Notes: a model not told the origin generated them from the letters alone. Counted from the stretch's first letter, positions 50,209 through 60,006 are shown. The stretch is 64,000 bases of DNA from Oscillospiraceae bacterium (GCA_017545185.1 JAFWQJ010000033.1:1-64000); one strand, 5' to 3'. Numbers and translations are program-made.

Positions 50209-51354
50209 TCACCCGATCATTTCGGTATAATTGCCGAGCAGCGTGAACGAATCGCAGGAGCGCTCCATTTCGCAGAGCAGCCCGAGCACGCCGTCCTGAT
50301 GCAGATTGCATTCGAGATCCATGTAGAAGCGGTACGAGAAATTCGTGCCGGGGATTGGCATACTTTCCAGCTTGCACATGTTGATGCCGAGCGCGGAGAT
50401 CTTCGCGATCATCTGATAGAGCGCGCCCGGAGCATTCGCGCAGTTGACGAGAATGCTCATGCGGTCGGCGCCGGCATAGCAGGAAGCGCCCTTCGTGATA
50501 CACAAAAAGCGCGTATCATTGTTGCTTTCGTTCTGGATATCGTCGGTCAGCACAGAAAGACCGTAGAGCTTTGCGCACGCCTCACCCGCGATCGCCGCGA
50601 CCGTTTTATCATGCGATTCGGCTGCTCTTTGAGCGGCGTGTGCGGTACTGACGCACGGGATCACATCCGCGCCGAGCCACTGCAGGAACCGGCTGCACTG
50701 TCCCGCCGCCTGCTCATGCGTATAGACCGTTTTGATATCGGAGAGCTGCGCATCCTTCTGGGTCAGCAGAACATGACGGATCAGCTGCCGGACACTCCGG
50801 ACAATGCAGATATCCGGCTCGCGGAGCAGATCGTAGACCTGCCGCACGGAACCCTGCACGCTGTTCTCGACCGGCAGGATCCCGAACTGACAAAGTCCGG
50901 CCTGCACCGCCTGTACGACCGCCGCAAAGCCGTCCATGAAAATGATATTGCCCTTGGGGAACAGTCTGTCCGCCGCCGCGCCCGCGTGGCTGCCCTCAAC
51001 GCCCGACACCGCTACGCGTCCGGACTGCGGGAATACGGCCTGCTCATGCGCGCACATAGCTGCCACACGCGCCGCAACACTCGTCGCCGGGATCAGCTGC
51101 GCCGCCTGCCGTGCGCGGGAAAGCTCCAGCACCATGCGGAACAGCTGGTGCGCGGAATCGCCGTATTCAGTACCGGCCTGCTCGCGGATCCGCATCAGGA
51201 TCTCACGCTCACGCGCCGGATCGTAAAGCGGCTTCGAGGGGTCCCGCTTTTTGAGATCGGCAACCTTATCAACCATCGACATGCGTTCCAAAAACAGCTC
51301 CAGCAGCTGCCCGTCGATCCTGTCAAGCTGCTCGCGGATTTCCGATAATTCCAT
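50209..51354 (-). CDS. pheA: Chorismate mutase-prephenate dehydratase (P-protein)
   Basis: A 381-residue bifunctional enzyme toward phenylalanine. Residues 1-90 are the AroQ-class chorismate mutase (MELSEIREQLDRIDGQLLELFLERM). About 105-290 are prephenate dehydratase (ILPVENSVQGSV; NDTRFLCI is the TRF motif). About 295-381 are the ACT domain (NAPGALYQMIAKISALGINMCKLES) expected to bind Phe; the usual ESRP reads ESMP. The ATG follows AAAGGAG. Confidence 0.96.
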   Translation of the reverse strand: MELSEIREQLDRIDGQLLELFLERMSMVDKVADLKKRDPSKPLYDPAREREILMRIREQAGTEYGDSAHQLFRMVLELSRARQAAQLIPATSVAARVAAMCAHEQAVFPQSGRVAVSGVEGSHAGAAADRLFPKGNIIFMDGFAAVVQAVQAGLCQFGILPVENSVQGSVRQVYDLLREPDICIVRSVRQLIRHVLLTQKDAQLSDIKTVYTHEQAAGQCSRFLQWLGADVIPCVSTAHAAQRAAESHDKTVAAIAGEACAKLYGLSVLTDDIQNESNNDTRFLCITKGASCYAGADRMSILVNCANAPGALYQMIAKISALGINMCKLESMPIPGTNFSYRFYMDLECNLHQDGVLGLLCEMERSCDSFTLLGNYTEMIG

Positions 51355-51364
51355 AAAAACTCCT

Positions 51365-51694
51365 TTATTTCCGTTTCGTTTGATCTTCCATCATAGCCGC
51401 CGTGCCGATCACGTAAAAGACGGTCACAGGCAGCAGCACCGCATTGATCCAGCAGAGCTTGCTGTTATGCAAGAATATTGCGGCGGCATTGATCAGCATG
51501 ATGATGCCTACAAGGATCATCGCGACGCCGCTCTGCCGGTAATAGGGCTTGGGATCCGGTTTGTTTTCAGCGTCATCGGGGTACAGACTGTTCAGCACCG
51601 GGCCGCGGCAGGCAAGCTGCATCCCGCCGAAAACAAAAAGGGTAAACGCCGCAAGAAACAGGATAAAAACCAAAACAAGCTGCGTGGTGCTCAT
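51365..51694 (-). CDS. Small membrane protein, DUF3784-like, 109 residues
   Basis: About three membrane segments (LVLVFILFLAAFTLFVFGG, SGVAMILVGIIMLINAAAIFL, WINAVLLPVTVFYVIGTAAM). The ATG follows GGAGGTGGAATC. Set between aroC and pheA with short gaps, so co-transcribed. The topology suggests a DUF3784-type protein, but the match is by eye only. Confidence 0.72.
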   Translation of the reverse strand: MSTTQLVLVFILFLAAFTLFVFGGMQLACRGPVLNSLYPDDAENKPDPKPYYRQSGVAMILVGIIMLINAAAIFLHNSKLCWINAVLLPVTVFYVIGTAAMMEDQTKRK

Positions 51695-51737
51695 GATTCC
51701 ACCTCCGGTATCAGATGCGCGTATTTACGCGGTTTAT

Positions 51738-52829
51738 TCAAAGCGCGCCCTTGTCACAGAGCAGTACATCGAGAACGGTCAGCGCGGCGGCAGCTTCAAT
51801 AACGGGGACCGCGCGCTGCGCAATGCAGGGATCGTGACGCCCCTTGATCTCGAGCGTCGTCTCCTGTCCGTCCGGCAGAGAAACCGTTTTCTGCGGCTGC
51901 GCGATCGACGGCGTCGGCTTGATTCCGACGCGGAACCGCAGGGGCATACCGGTCGTAATGCCGCCGAGAATGCCGCCGTTGCGGTTCGTTTCTGTAACGA
52001 TATTGCCGTCAGTATCCGTGCGGTACGGGTCATTCGCCTGCGACCCGCGCATCTGCGAGAGCGCAAAGCCGTCGCCGAACTCCACGCCCTTGACCGCCGG
52101 AATGCCGAACAGCACCCGCGCGAGCCGGTTCTCCATGCCGTCAAACATCGGGTCGCCGAGCCCGGCCGGGAGACCGGTCACCATGCATTCAATCGTCCCG
52201 CCGACGGAGTCCAGCGCTTCGCGCGCCGCAAGAATCTCCTCCTGCATCCGGGCTCCCTTTTCATCGGAGATAACCGGAAACGCTTTCTGCGCGACCGTAT
52301 CAAACAGTGCGGCATCCGGCAGTATCGGGAACGTGTCATCACAGACCGTGCCGATTGACGAAAGATGCGCCCCTACGAAGATATTATGCCGCGCAAGGAT
52401 CTGCAGGGCAATCCCGCCCGCAGCACAGAGCGGGGCAGTCAGACGGCCGGAAAAATGCCCGCCGCCGCGCATATCCGCTGCACCGTGCCACTTGATATAC
52501 GCCGGATAATCCGCGTGGGAAGGGCGCGGCTTCATCGCAAGATTGCTATAATCTCCGGAGCGCGTATTCGTATTCGCGATCCGGATACACACCGGGAAAC
52601 CGGTCGTTCTGCCGTCAAAAATACCGGACACAAACTCCGGGATATCGGGCTCCTTCCGCGCTGTCGAAAGCGCATTCCGGCCGCCCTGACGCCGCTCCAT
52701 AAAGCGCATCAACCGATCATAATCGACCGCTTCGCCGGCAGGCAGACCCTCGATCAGCGCACCGATGCCGTTTCCGTGCGACTCGCCGTAAATTGAAACG
52801 CGCAGCCGCTCTCCAAAGCCTGAAGCCAT
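51738..52829 (-). CDS. aroC: Chorismate synthase
   Basis: A 363-residue FMN-dependent lyase converting EPSP to chorismate. YGESHGNGIGALIEGLPAG, MRGGGHFSGRLTAPL and GRHDPCIAQRAVPVIEA are the three signatures. The ATG at 52829 follows GAAAGGA; a TTG at 52835 overlaps the spacing. Confidence 0.98.
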   Translation of the reverse strand: MASGFGERLRVSIYGESHGNGIGALIEGLPAGEAVDYDRLMRFMERRQGGRNALSTARKEPDIPEFVSGIFDGRTTGFPVCIRIANTNTRSGDYSNLAMKPRPSHADYPAYIKWHGAADMRGGGHFSGRLTAPLCAAGGIALQILARHNIFVGAHLSSIGTVCDDTFPILPDAALFDTVAQKAFPVISDEKGARMQEEILAAREALDSVGGTIECMVTGLPAGLGDPMFDGMENRLARVLFGIPAVKGVEFGDGFALSQMRGSQANDPYRTDTDGNIVTETNRNGGILGGITTGMPLRFRVGIKPTPSIAQPQKTVSLPDGQETTLEIKGRHDPCIAQRAVPVIEAAAALTVLDVLLCDKGAL

Positions 52830-52860
52830 ACGCAAAATCCTTTCGCAATAAAATTACATA

Positions 52861-54144
52861 TTATCCGGCAGTCTCGATTCGTCCGCCGAGTGCCTGATAG
52901 TCGTCAAAGAAGGACGGATACGATTTGTTGACCGCTTCCGCACCGAGAATGGTCACGGGATCGCTGCAGCGCAGCGCCGCAATTGCCGCCGACATCACCA
53001 GCCGGTGGTCGTTTTTCGCATCGACAGTACCGCCGCAAAGTTGTCCGCCGTAGACGGTCAGTCCGTCCGGGAGCTCGTCAACCTTTGCACCGAGCGCACG
53101 CAGCATTTCGGCGGTCGCGGTCAGCCGGTCGGATTCTTTCAGCCTCAGACGGGCAGCGTTCGTGAAATGCGAAACACCGGTTCCGACCGCGGCACGAACC
53201 GCAAGGATCGGAAGCAAATCGGGGATTTCCTCCATAGATACGTCAATTTCGTTTAATGTTCCACATGAAACAATTAGCGTTCGGCTGTTGTCATCAGCAA
53301 ATCCCAGACGCGCACCGGAATCCTTCAAAATACGCGCAATTTCCTTGTCACCCTGCACAGACAGCTGATCCAACCCAAGCACCTGAATAGCTCCTGTCGG
53401 CTGAATCGCACCGGCAGTCAGCCAGAACGCAGCATTCGACCAGTCACCGTCAACAGGGAGCACAACCGGAATAGCACGATTCTTCGTACTTTTTTTATAG
53501 TATCGCAAAAGTCCGTTATCTGTAACAGTCTGAATATCTGCGCCGAATTCGCGCAGCGTGTCAAGCGTCATATCGACATATTTTGAGGACTGCAATGCGG
53601 TCGTCAGGCGGATTTCGCTGTCGGAATCAAGGAAGGCGAGTGCCATCAGCAAACCGCTCAAAAACTGCGAGCTGATGTTGCCCTCGATCTCATAGACGCC
53701 GCCGGTCAGCGAGCCGGTCGCATGAAGCGGTAAAAGATCCTGAGAAAGCTGTACGCCATGCGCGGACATTGCCTTAACAAGCGTTCCGATCGGACGTTTA
53801 GGAAGCCTTCCGGAACCGGTCACATAGATATCACTGCAAACGGTCATCGCAACCGGAAGCAGAAACCGAAGCGTCGATCCGCTTTCCCCGCAGTCAAGCT
53901 TCGAATGCTGCTGACGCTGAATCGGCCGGATCAAAAGTCCTTGCGTATACTGCTGAAAGGACGCGCCGAGCGCCTCCAGGCAGCGAATCGTCGCCGCAAT
54001 ATCATCACAAAATCGCCCGCTCATCCCGACAGTACATTCTTGCCCGGAGAGCGCCGCACAAATGAGTTTTCGGTGTGCGTCGGATTTGGAGGGAATCGCC
54101 GCAACATTTCCGTTCAGCTGTGAAGGGAAGCAGATCACATTCAT
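52861..54144 (-). CDS. aroA: 3-phosphoshikimate 1-carboxyvinyltransferase (EPSP synthase)
   Basis: A 427-residue enzyme joining shikimate 3-phosphate and PEP. AIPSKSDAHRKLICAAL has the PEP-binding Lys and Arg, DCGESGSTLRFLLPVAM the shikimate site, MEEIPDLLPILAV and RLRLKESDRL the catalytic Asp/Glu and Arg. The ATG overlaps the aroB stop (ATGA). The middle (about 53200-53560) is more AT-rich than neighbouring genes and holds a near-parS sequence. Confidence 0.97.
   Translation of the reverse strand: MNVICFPSQLNGNVAAIPSKSDAHRKLICAALSGQECTVGMSGRFCDDIAATIRCLEALGASFQQYTQGLLIRPIQRQQHSKLDCGESGSTLRFLLPVAMTVCSDIYVTGSGRLPKRPIGTLVKAMSAHGVQLSQDLLPLHATGSLTGGVYEIEGNISSQFLSGLLMALAFLDSDSEIRLTTALQSSKYVDMTLDTLREFGADIQTVTDNGLLRYYKKSTKNRAIPVVLPVDGDWSNAAFWLTAGAIQPTGAIQVLGLDQLSVQGDKEIARILKDSGARLGFADDNSRTLIVSCGTLNEIDVSMEEIPDLLPILAVRAAVGTGVSHFTNAARLRLKESDRLTATAEMLRALGAKVDELPDGLTVYGGQLCGGTVDAKNDHRLVMSAAIAALRCSDPVTILGAEAVNKSYPSFFDDYQALGGRIETAG
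53257..53272. other. parS-like sequence inside aroA
   Basis: TGTTCCACATGAAACA differs at one base from the ParB-binding consensus TGTTNCACGTGAAACA. On the coding strand it spans codons for VSCGT using GTT, TCA, TGT, GGA and ACA, which are disfavoured in this GC-rich genome. May be chance; one copy only was noticed. Confidence 0.35.
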
Positions 54145-55211
54145 GCCTGACCCTCCAGACCGTCTGCGAACAAAGCCTCAAGCTCACTGATCGCAATTTT
54201 CTCCATTCTGCACCGACCGATTTTCTCCGGAAGGATTACAGTAATTTGAGATGCAGCTGCTTTTTTGTCGATTGCAGCAATTTCTGCCATTTCCTTAGCC
54301 TGATACGGACAAACAACCGGCAGATTATTTCTTGCGATTGTATGTAGAATACGCGTACCTTCATCGGATTCAAGATACCCTCTTTTGACTGCAGCGCGTG
54401 TCATCATCGCTAAACCGATCGCAACTGCATGGCCGTGCGATATGACAAAATTGCTCATGCGTTCGATCGCATGAGCAGGCGTATGACCAAGATTCAGCAG
54501 CTTGCGAACGCCGTGTTCCTCCGGATCTTCTGTGACGATCATGGATTTATAAGCAACTGCGTGAGAAATCACATCTTCTAATTCAGATAACGGATTTCCG
54601 TTTTCGTAGATTGAAAACAGGTCGGGATTTCCGAGAATTCCGGTTTTTATTGCTTCTGCTGCACCGTCCGCCATTTCATGCGGAGTCAGCGTTTGCAGCG
54701 TATCAACATCGCAATAAACGCCGATCGGCTGATGAAACAGTCCTGCCAGATTTTTTCCGTGCTGCAGATTGACTGCCGTCTTACCGCCAACCGACGCATC
54801 TACGGCAGAAAGCAGCGTCGTCGGCATTTGCACAAAGCGGATGCCGCGCAGATAACAGCCGGCCGCGAACCCAGTCAGATCGCCGATCACGCCGCCGCCC
54901 AGCGCGACAGCAAGATCGGTGCGCGTCATTTTTGCTTCTGCAAAGGATTCGAGCAGCGCGCCGAATACGGCGACGGATTTGCTGCCCTCTCCTGCAGAAA
55001 CAACATGTGTGTTCACTGAAAATCCAGCATCTGCAAGTGATTTCCTGACTATCTCCAGATAAAGCGGAGCTACATTTGTATCCGAAATGATCATCACACG
55101 GCACGGTTTTACGATCGAGCTGATCTCCTGTCCGCATGTATTGATCAGTCCGCTCCCGGTTAGAATCGGATAGGATTCTCCGCCCGGAGCGGTCAAAATT
55201 TGCTTTTTCAT
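54141..55211 (-). CDS. aroB: 3-dehydroquinate synthase
   Basis: A 356-residue NAD- and metal-dependent enzyme that cyclises DAHP. ALGGGVIGDLTGFAAGCYLRG and QMPTTLLSAVDASVGGKTAVN bind NAD and substrate; LLNLGHTPAHAIERMS and the SHGHAVAIG block give metal ligands. The ATG at 55211 is 6 bases after AAAGGA; an in-frame ATG at 55217 overlaps that site. Its 3' half is more AT-rich than the operon average. Confidence 0.97.
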   Translation of the reverse strand: MKKQILTAPGGESYPILTGSGLINTCGQEISSIVKPCRVMIISDTNVAPLYLEIVRKSLADAGFSVNTHVVSAGEGSKSVAVFGALLESFAEAKMTRTDLAVALGGGVIGDLTGFAAGCYLRGIRFVQMPTTLLSAVDASVGGKTAVNLQHGKNLAGLFHQPIGVYCDVDTLQTLTPHEMADGAAEAIKTGILGNPDLFSIYENGNPLSELEDVISHAVAYKSMIVTEDPEEHGVRKLLNLGHTPAHAIERMSNFVISHGHAVAIGLAMMTRAAVKRGYLESDEGTRILHTIARNNLPVVCPYQAKEMAEIAAIDKKAAASQITVILPEKIGRCRMEKIAISELEALFADGLEGQA

Positions 55212-55298
55212 GAACATTCCTTTCTGATTTGCGGCATGTTTTCACCGCAATATCTGAGGATAAAATTACGCTTCCGCGCGTTTGGCAATATTATCTCA

Positions 55299-56138
55299 TC
55301 AGTTGCCGCCGGCAGATGCCTTCGCGATCCGTCCTTCGCGCAGGCATTCTCTCAGTTTTTCCGCATCATTCTGTTCGAGCGCTTCGAGATAAGGCTGCAG
55401 GTTATCAATCAGGATCCGCAGTTCATCCGCAAGATATTCCCTGTTATCGAGCATCAGCTCCGTCCACATATTTTCGTCCAGACGCGCAACACGGGTCAGG
55501 TCACGGAAGCTTCCTGCGGAAAAACCGCGCCGCTTTTGTGCCGTCGGGGACTTGACGTAAGCACCGGACACGATATGCGCAAGCTGCGAAGTGTACGCAA
55601 TGATGCGGTCGTGCTCGTCCGGGTTTGAGAAGGTCAGGTGCGCAAAACCGATGTCGGTAAAGTAATTTTTGAGCATTTCAAGCGTCGGCAGATCGGTGTT
55701 CGCATCCGGCGTCAGGATCATCGACGCACCGTCAAACAGCGAATCCGTCGCGTTGACGAACCCGCCCTGTTCCTTGCCGGCCATCGGATGACCGCCGATA
55801 TATTTGAATCCGTTATCTTGTGCAATTTTTGCCATTTCTCCGACAACAGCGCGCTTAACACCGCAAATATCGACCAGCGTGCACTTAGCCTGTCCGAGCA
55901 TTGCGGCGTGATCCGCCGTCCATTTGAGCGCCGCACCCGGCCGGAGCGCGACCAGCACGAGGTCGCAGGTTTCGAGCAGTTCGTCCGTCAGCGCCTTGTC
56001 CATGGCGCCGGTCATGCGCGCAAACATCATGACCTCCTGATCGAGATCGTAGCCGTAAACAGTATGTAAAGTACGTGATTTCGTTGCTTTTGCGTAGGAA
56101 CCGCCGATCAGTCCCAGACCGATGATCGCGATATTCAT
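55299..56138 (-). CDS. tyrA: Prephenate dehydrogenase
   Basis: A 279-residue enzyme toward tyrosine. MNIAIIGLGLIGGSYAKA is the NAD-binding start; VDICGVKRAV, IGGHPMAGKEQGGF (catalytic His) and YTSQLAHIVSGAY are family blocks. There is no mutase or ACT domain, so it is monofunctional. RBS GGAGGGAAA. Confidence 0.95.
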   Translation of the reverse strand: MNIAIIGLGLIGGSYAKATKSRTLHTVYGYDLDQEVMMFARMTGAMDKALTDELLETCDLVLVALRPGAALKWTADHAAMLGQAKCTLVDICGVKRAVVGEMAKIAQDNGFKYIGGHPMAGKEQGGFVNATDSLFDGASMILTPDANTDLPTLEMLKNYFTDIGFAHLTFSNPDEHDRIIAYTSQLAHIVSGAYVKSPTAQKRRGFSAGSFRDLTRVARLDENMWTELMLDNREYLADELRILIDNLQPYLEALEQNDAEKLRECLREGRIAKASAGGN

Positions 56139-56177
56139 GTCTTTTCCCTCCGAGCTTTCTGTATGATTTCCGTGCGG

Positions 56178-56948
56178 TTACACGGCGTTCATTGCCGCAA
56201 TTTTATCCAGACTGCGAACATCCATTTCGACCCATGCCGGGCGGAATCCGCTTCTGACGGCATTGCGTACGGATGCAAGATTGCACCATGCACAGCAATA
56301 AAACGGTATCTTTCCGCGGTTCAATATCTCCATTGCAAGCCGGCTTGTGATCGCTGCCGCGATTCCCTTTCTCCGGTATGCCGGCAGCACATCGACGCCG
56401 ATCTGCCACATGTCCGCGCAGTCTGCCGAGCATCCCGCCAGTCCGACGAGTGTTTCCCCGTCATAGGCACCGACACCCAGAACGTCCAGTTCTGCGCGCT
56501 TTTCGCATAAAGCATTTGACCATTCCGGCCTGTACAGCTCCGCAAAATCCTTCTGCTCCAGAACACGCAGCGCATATCCGCATTCAAGCGTCCTGACCGA
56601 ATCCGCATCCGGCAGCCAGTATTCCGACGTCGTACCGACGCCGAAGCCGAGCGGCTTCAGTGCATCGTGCAGCACATGCAGATGCGGCGGTTCAAAGGAA
56701 TGCACGAGCGGATATTTGTCCAGATAATCCTGTACGATCTTGCGGAGCTCCGGCGATACCGAAGCGACAATATTGCTCCCGTAACTGACAAAATACGCCG
56801 CATAGGGCTGCGTCAGGTATTTCCGCGCATCCGGTGATATCCCGGACGTCACGATGACCGGTTCTTTCCGCGCAAAGTCTCCCGGCTGACAGCCGAGATC
56901 AATCGCGGACTGCCGCATCGCCGCAGCAAGAATCTCCTGATTTGTCAT
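56178..56948 (-). CDS. GNAT-family N-acetyltransferase, 256 residues
   Basis: The C-terminal half has the acetyl-CoA fold (VGVGAYDGETLVGLAG, WQIGVDVLPAYRRKGIAAAITSRL, motif A with RRKGIA). The N-terminal 110 residues form a second, unrecognised domain. The ATG overlaps the stop of the next upstream GNAT gene (ATGA), 40 bases before tyrA. Substrate unknown. Confidence 0.87.
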   Translation of the reverse strand: MTNQEILAAAMRQSAIDLGCQPGDFARKEPVIVTSGISPDARKYLTQPYAAYFVSYGSNIVASVSPELRKIVQDYLDKYPLVHSFEPPHLHVLHDALKPLGFGVGTTSEYWLPDADSVRTLECGYALRVLEQKDFAELYRPEWSNALCEKRAELDVLGVGAYDGETLVGLAGCSADCADMWQIGVDVLPAYRRKGIAAAITSRLAMEILNRGKIPFYCCAWCNLASVRNAVRSGFRPAWVEMDVRSLDKIAAMNAV

Positions 56949-57364
56949 GTTGTTTCTCCCGCACGAAGCATCATGCGCATCCGCTGCGCTTCATTCGCTT
57001 CAAATCCGAATTTCGCGTAAAACGGCATTTTATCCGGCATTGCGCACAGCTCCACGGCAATATCCGTGCCGGGAACGCCGTTTTCGCGGATAAACCGCAG
57101 CAGCTCTCCGATCATCATTTTGCCGATGCCGCGCCCCTGATACGCCGGATGCACGATCACATCCTTGATGTAGTAGCACATGCCGCGGTCGCCGATCATC
57201 CGCGCCATTGCAACGATCTTGCTCCCGTCGTAGACGCCGACGCGGTCAATGCTGTTTTCGATCGCCAGCGCGGCCTGCTCCCGCGAAGGGCAGCCGTCCC
57301 AGACAGAGCTCCACAGTGAAACAAACGCATCTGCGTCGAAATCATTATGCCGGATTTCAAACAC
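56945..57364 (-). CDS. GNAT-family N-acetyltransferase, 139 residues
   Basis: A single GNAT domain: VYDGSKIVAMARMIGD, YYIKDVIVHPAYQGRGIGKMMIGELL (motif A), PFYAKFGFEANEAQRMRM. GTG start at 57364 after GGGGGAATG. It begins 45 bases after aroF and is co-translated with the longer GNAT. Confidence 0.87.
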   Translation of the reverse strand: MFEIRHNDFDADAFVSLWSSVWDGCPSREQAALAIENSIDRVGVYDGSKIVAMARMIGDRGMCYYIKDVIVHPAYQGRGIGKMMIGELLRFIRENGVPGTDIAVELCAMPDKMPFYAKFGFEANEAQRMRMMLRAGETT

Positions 57365-57409
57365 GAGATCATTCCCCCATGATTTATTTTGTCAGCAGCA
57401 CGGCACAGT

Positions 57410-58417
57410 TCAGGCCTCCTGCATGAAGCTGTGCAGACCGTGCAGCTTCTTCGCCAGCGCGTCAAACGCCTCCGGCTTGATCGACTGCGGGCCGTCGCAG
57501 ACCGCGTGCTCGGGATCGTTGTGTACCTCAATGATGAGGCCGTCCGCGCCCGCCGCGACTGCCGCCGGTGCGATCTTCGGCACCATCCACGCCTTGCCGC
57601 AGGCGTGAGACGGATCCACGATCACCGGCAGATGCGTCAGATGCTTGAGCACCGTGACCGCGCCGATATCGAGAATATTGCGTGTATACGTCTCAAACGT
57701 GCGGATGCCGCGCTCGCAGAGAATGACATTGTGATTGCCGCCGGACATGATGTATTCCGCGCTCATGAGCCATTCCTCATAAGTTGCGGAGAGGCCGCGC
57801 TTCAGCAGCACCGGCTTATCCTGATGCCCGAGCTCCTTCAGCAGCGAGAAATTCTGCATATTCCGCGCGCCGACCTGAATGATATCAACGTCCTTGAACG
57901 CCGGCAGATGCTCCGCGTCCATGATCTCGGTGACGATCGGCAGGCCGGTCTCCTCGCGGGCGATCTTCAGCAGCTCGAGGCCCTCAAGCCCCATGCCCTG
58001 AAACGAATACGGCGAGGTGCGCGGCTTGAATGCGCCGCCGCGGAGCACGGTCGCGCCGCTGGCCTTGACCTGCTTCGCGATCGCGACGATCTGCGCCTCG
58101 CTCTCGACGGAGCACGGCCCCGCCATAAGGGTGAGCGTTCCGCCGCCGATCTGCGTATCGCGCACGCGGATGACGGTCGGCTCCGGATGAAATTTCCGGT
58201 TTGCCTGCTTATACGGCTCCTGCACGCGCTTGACGTCCTCGACGATCTCGAGCGCGCAGATCAGATCCGGGTCGATCGCGGCGGTATCGCCGACCAGACC
58301 GAGGATCGTATGCGAAGTGCCGACGCTCTTGTTGACCTCAATATGCTTTTCCTCGAGCCATGCGATCAGGCTTTCAAGCTGTGTCGGATTCGGATTTTGC
58401 TTCAAAACAACGATCAT
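57410..58417 (-). CDS. aroF: 3-deoxy-7-phosphoheptulonate (DAHP) synthase, type I-beta
   Basis: A 335-residue first enzyme of the shikimate pathway. Residues 1-70 form a ferredoxin-like regulatory domain ([21 protein letters not shown]), as in the AroG of Thermotoga. The barrel follows: [14 protein letters not shown] (metal Cys), [30 protein letters not shown] and [11 protein letters not shown]. The ATG at 58417 follows GAAAGGAAAT; longer in-frame starts are in the promoter region. First gene of the cluster. Confidence 0.97.
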   Translation of the reverse strand: MIVVLKQNPNPTQLESLIAWLEEKHIEVNKSVGTSHTILGLVGDTAAIDPDLICALEIVEDVKRVQEPYKQANRKFHPEPTVIRVRDTQIGGGTLTLMAGPCSVESEAQIVAIAKQVKASGATVLRGGAFKPRTSPYSFQGMGLEGLELLKIAREETGLPIVTEIMDAEHLPAFKDVDIIQVGARNMQNFSLLKELGHQDKPVLLKRGLSATYEEWLMSAEYIMSGGNHNVILCERGIRTFETYTRNILDIGAVTVLKHLTHLPVIVDPSHACGKAWMVPKIAPAAVAAGADGLIIEVHNDPEHAVCDGPQSIKPEAFDALAKKLHGLHSFMQEA

Positions 58418-58459
58418 GATTTTTATTTCCTTTCTATACGAAAAATCGCGGTTTTGCTC

Positions 58460-58488
58460 TTGACGAAACCGGAAAAATCGGCTATGAT
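58460..58488 (+). promoter_or_regulatory. Promoter of the NSS transporter gene
   Basis: TTGACG, 17 bases, TATGAT; start near 58495, about 55 bases before the ATG. Confidence 0.65.
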
Positions 58489-58497
58489 ATAATCGTA

Positions 58498-58516
58498 TGT
58501 GCTTGATATCAGCACA
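58498..58516. promoter_or_regulatory. Near-palindromic candidate operator between aroF and the transporter
   Basis: TGTGC, T, TGATATCA, GCACA: an 8-base palindrome flanked by complementary 5-base arms with one extra T. It covers the likely transcription start of the transporter and lies upstream of divergent aroF. Confidence 0.4.
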
Positions 58517-58549
58517 CAAAATAACGGATGATTGGATGTGTGAGAACCT

Positions 58550-59923
58550 ATGGAAACCAATACCCCCGCTGCGGAGAAAACCGGCTTCGGCTCGAAGATC
58601 GGCTTTATCTTAGCAGCAGCCGGCTCTGCAGTCGGCCTCGGCAATATCTGGCGATTCCCGTATCTCGCCGCGAAATACGGCGGCGGCATTTTTCTGCTGA
58701 TCTATCTGATCCTCGCAGTGACCTTCGGCTTTTCGCTGATGATCACGGAGATCGCGATCGGCAGGCGCACCGGCAAAAGCGTCATCGGCGCGTATGAGAG
58801 CATCAGCAAAAAGTTCTCGCCGCTCTGCTGGCTGGCCGCATTCGTGCCGGTCATCATTACGCCGTATTACTGCGTGATCGGCGGCTGGGTGCTCAAATAC
58901 CTCGTGACCTTTGTCAAAGGTGCGGGCAGCTCTGCCGCAGGCGACGGCTCCTTTTTCACGGGATTCATCGGCGGCGCTTCCGAACCGGCCGTATACTTCC
59001 TGCTCTTTCTGCTTGCGACGGCTGCCGTCGTGATGCTCGGCGTGGAAAAGGGCATCGAGCGCATCAGCAAATTCATGATGCCGTTGCTCGTCCTGCTGAC
59101 GCTCGGCATCGCGGTCTATACGCTGACGCTGGACGGCGCCGCAGCGGGTCTCAGATACTATCTGCTGCCGAATTTCAGCGGGTTCACCTTCCCGATGCTG
59201 CTGAAAACCGTTGCCGCGGCAATGGGTCAGCTCTTTTATTCGATGTCGCTGGCAATGGGCATCATGGTGACCTACGGCTCCTATATGCGCAAAGAGGATT
59301 CCCTTGAGCAGTCCGTGCGCCAGATCGAGATCTTCGATACCGGCATCGCGATCCTCGCGGGACTGATCATTGTCCCGGCGGTGTTTGTGTTCTCCGGCGG
59401 CGACGCTTCCGCGCTGAACGCGGGCCCGAGCCTGATGTTCATTACGCTGCCCAATGTGTTCAGCACCATGGCCGGCGGACAGATCGTCGGCGCGGTTTTC
59501 TTCATTCTGGTCGCGCTGGCCGCGATGACGTCCTCGATCTCGCTCATGGAGACAGTCGTCTCGATCATCATGGAAAAATTCAGACTGCGCCGCATTCCGG
59601 CCTGTCTCATCACGGTGCTGGTCTGCCTGCTGCTCGGGATGCTCTCGGTGCTCGGATACAGCGCATGGAGCAATGTGAAGCTGATCGGGATGCAGTTCCT
59701 TGATTTCTTCGATTTCATCAGCAACAACATCATGATGCCGGTCGTTGCACTGCTGACCTGCATTCTGATCGGCTGGGTCGTGAAGCCGAAATACGTCGAG
59801 GAAGAAGTGCTTGCCAGTCAAAAGTCTTTCCGTGCCAGAATGCTGCTTTCGGTGATGCTGCGGTATGTCTGCCCGGTCTGCATGGTCATCATTCTGCTGA
59901 CGCCGTTCGTCACGGACATCTGA
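58550..59923 (+). CDS. Sodium-dependent amino-acid transporter (NSS/SNF family)
   Basis: A 457-residue transporter with about 11 membrane segments. Segment 1 shows [15 protein letters not shown], the sodium and substrate site of the LeuT fold; [22 protein letters not shown] is the segment-6 region and [18 protein letters not shown] segment 8. Bacterial members move Tyr, Trp, Leu or Met. Divergence from the aromatic cluster suggests an aromatic substrate (inference). Confidence 0.95.
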   Translation: METNTPAAEKTGFGSKIGFILAAAGSAVGLGNIWRFPYLAAKYGGGIFLLIYLILAVTFGFSLMITEIAIGRRTGKSVIGAYESISKKFSPLCWLAAFVPVIITPYYCVIGGWVLKYLVTFVKGAGSSAAGDGSFFTGFIGGASEPAVYFLLFLLATAAVVMLGVEKGIERISKFMMPLLVLLTLGIAVYTLTLDGAAAGLRYYLLPNFSGFTFPMLLKTVAAAMGQLFYSMSLAMGIMVTYGSYMRKEDSLEQSVRQIEIFDTGIAILAGLIIVPAVFVFSGGDASALNAGPSLMFITLPNVFSTMAGGQIVGAVFFILVALAAMTSSISLMETVVSIIMEKFRLRRIPACLITVLVCLLLGMLSVLGYSAWSNVKLIGMQFLDFFDFISNNIMMPVVALLTCILIGWVVKPKYVEEEVLASQKSFRARMLLSVMLRYVCPVCMVIILLTPFVTDI

Positions 59924-59930
59924 TACACAA

Positions 59931-59970
59931 AAATCGCTCACAGCCGGCCGACTGTGAGCGATTTGCTTTC
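59931..59970 (+). terminator. Terminator after the transporter
   Basis: AAATCGCTCACAG pairs with CTGTGAGCGATTT, 13 perfect pairs with an 8-base loop, then GCTTTC. The symmetric A/T flanks allow use from both sides. Confidence 0.85.
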
Positions 59971-60006
59971 ATCACAAAGGATTCCTGCGGGATTCCGCAA
60001 AAACCG

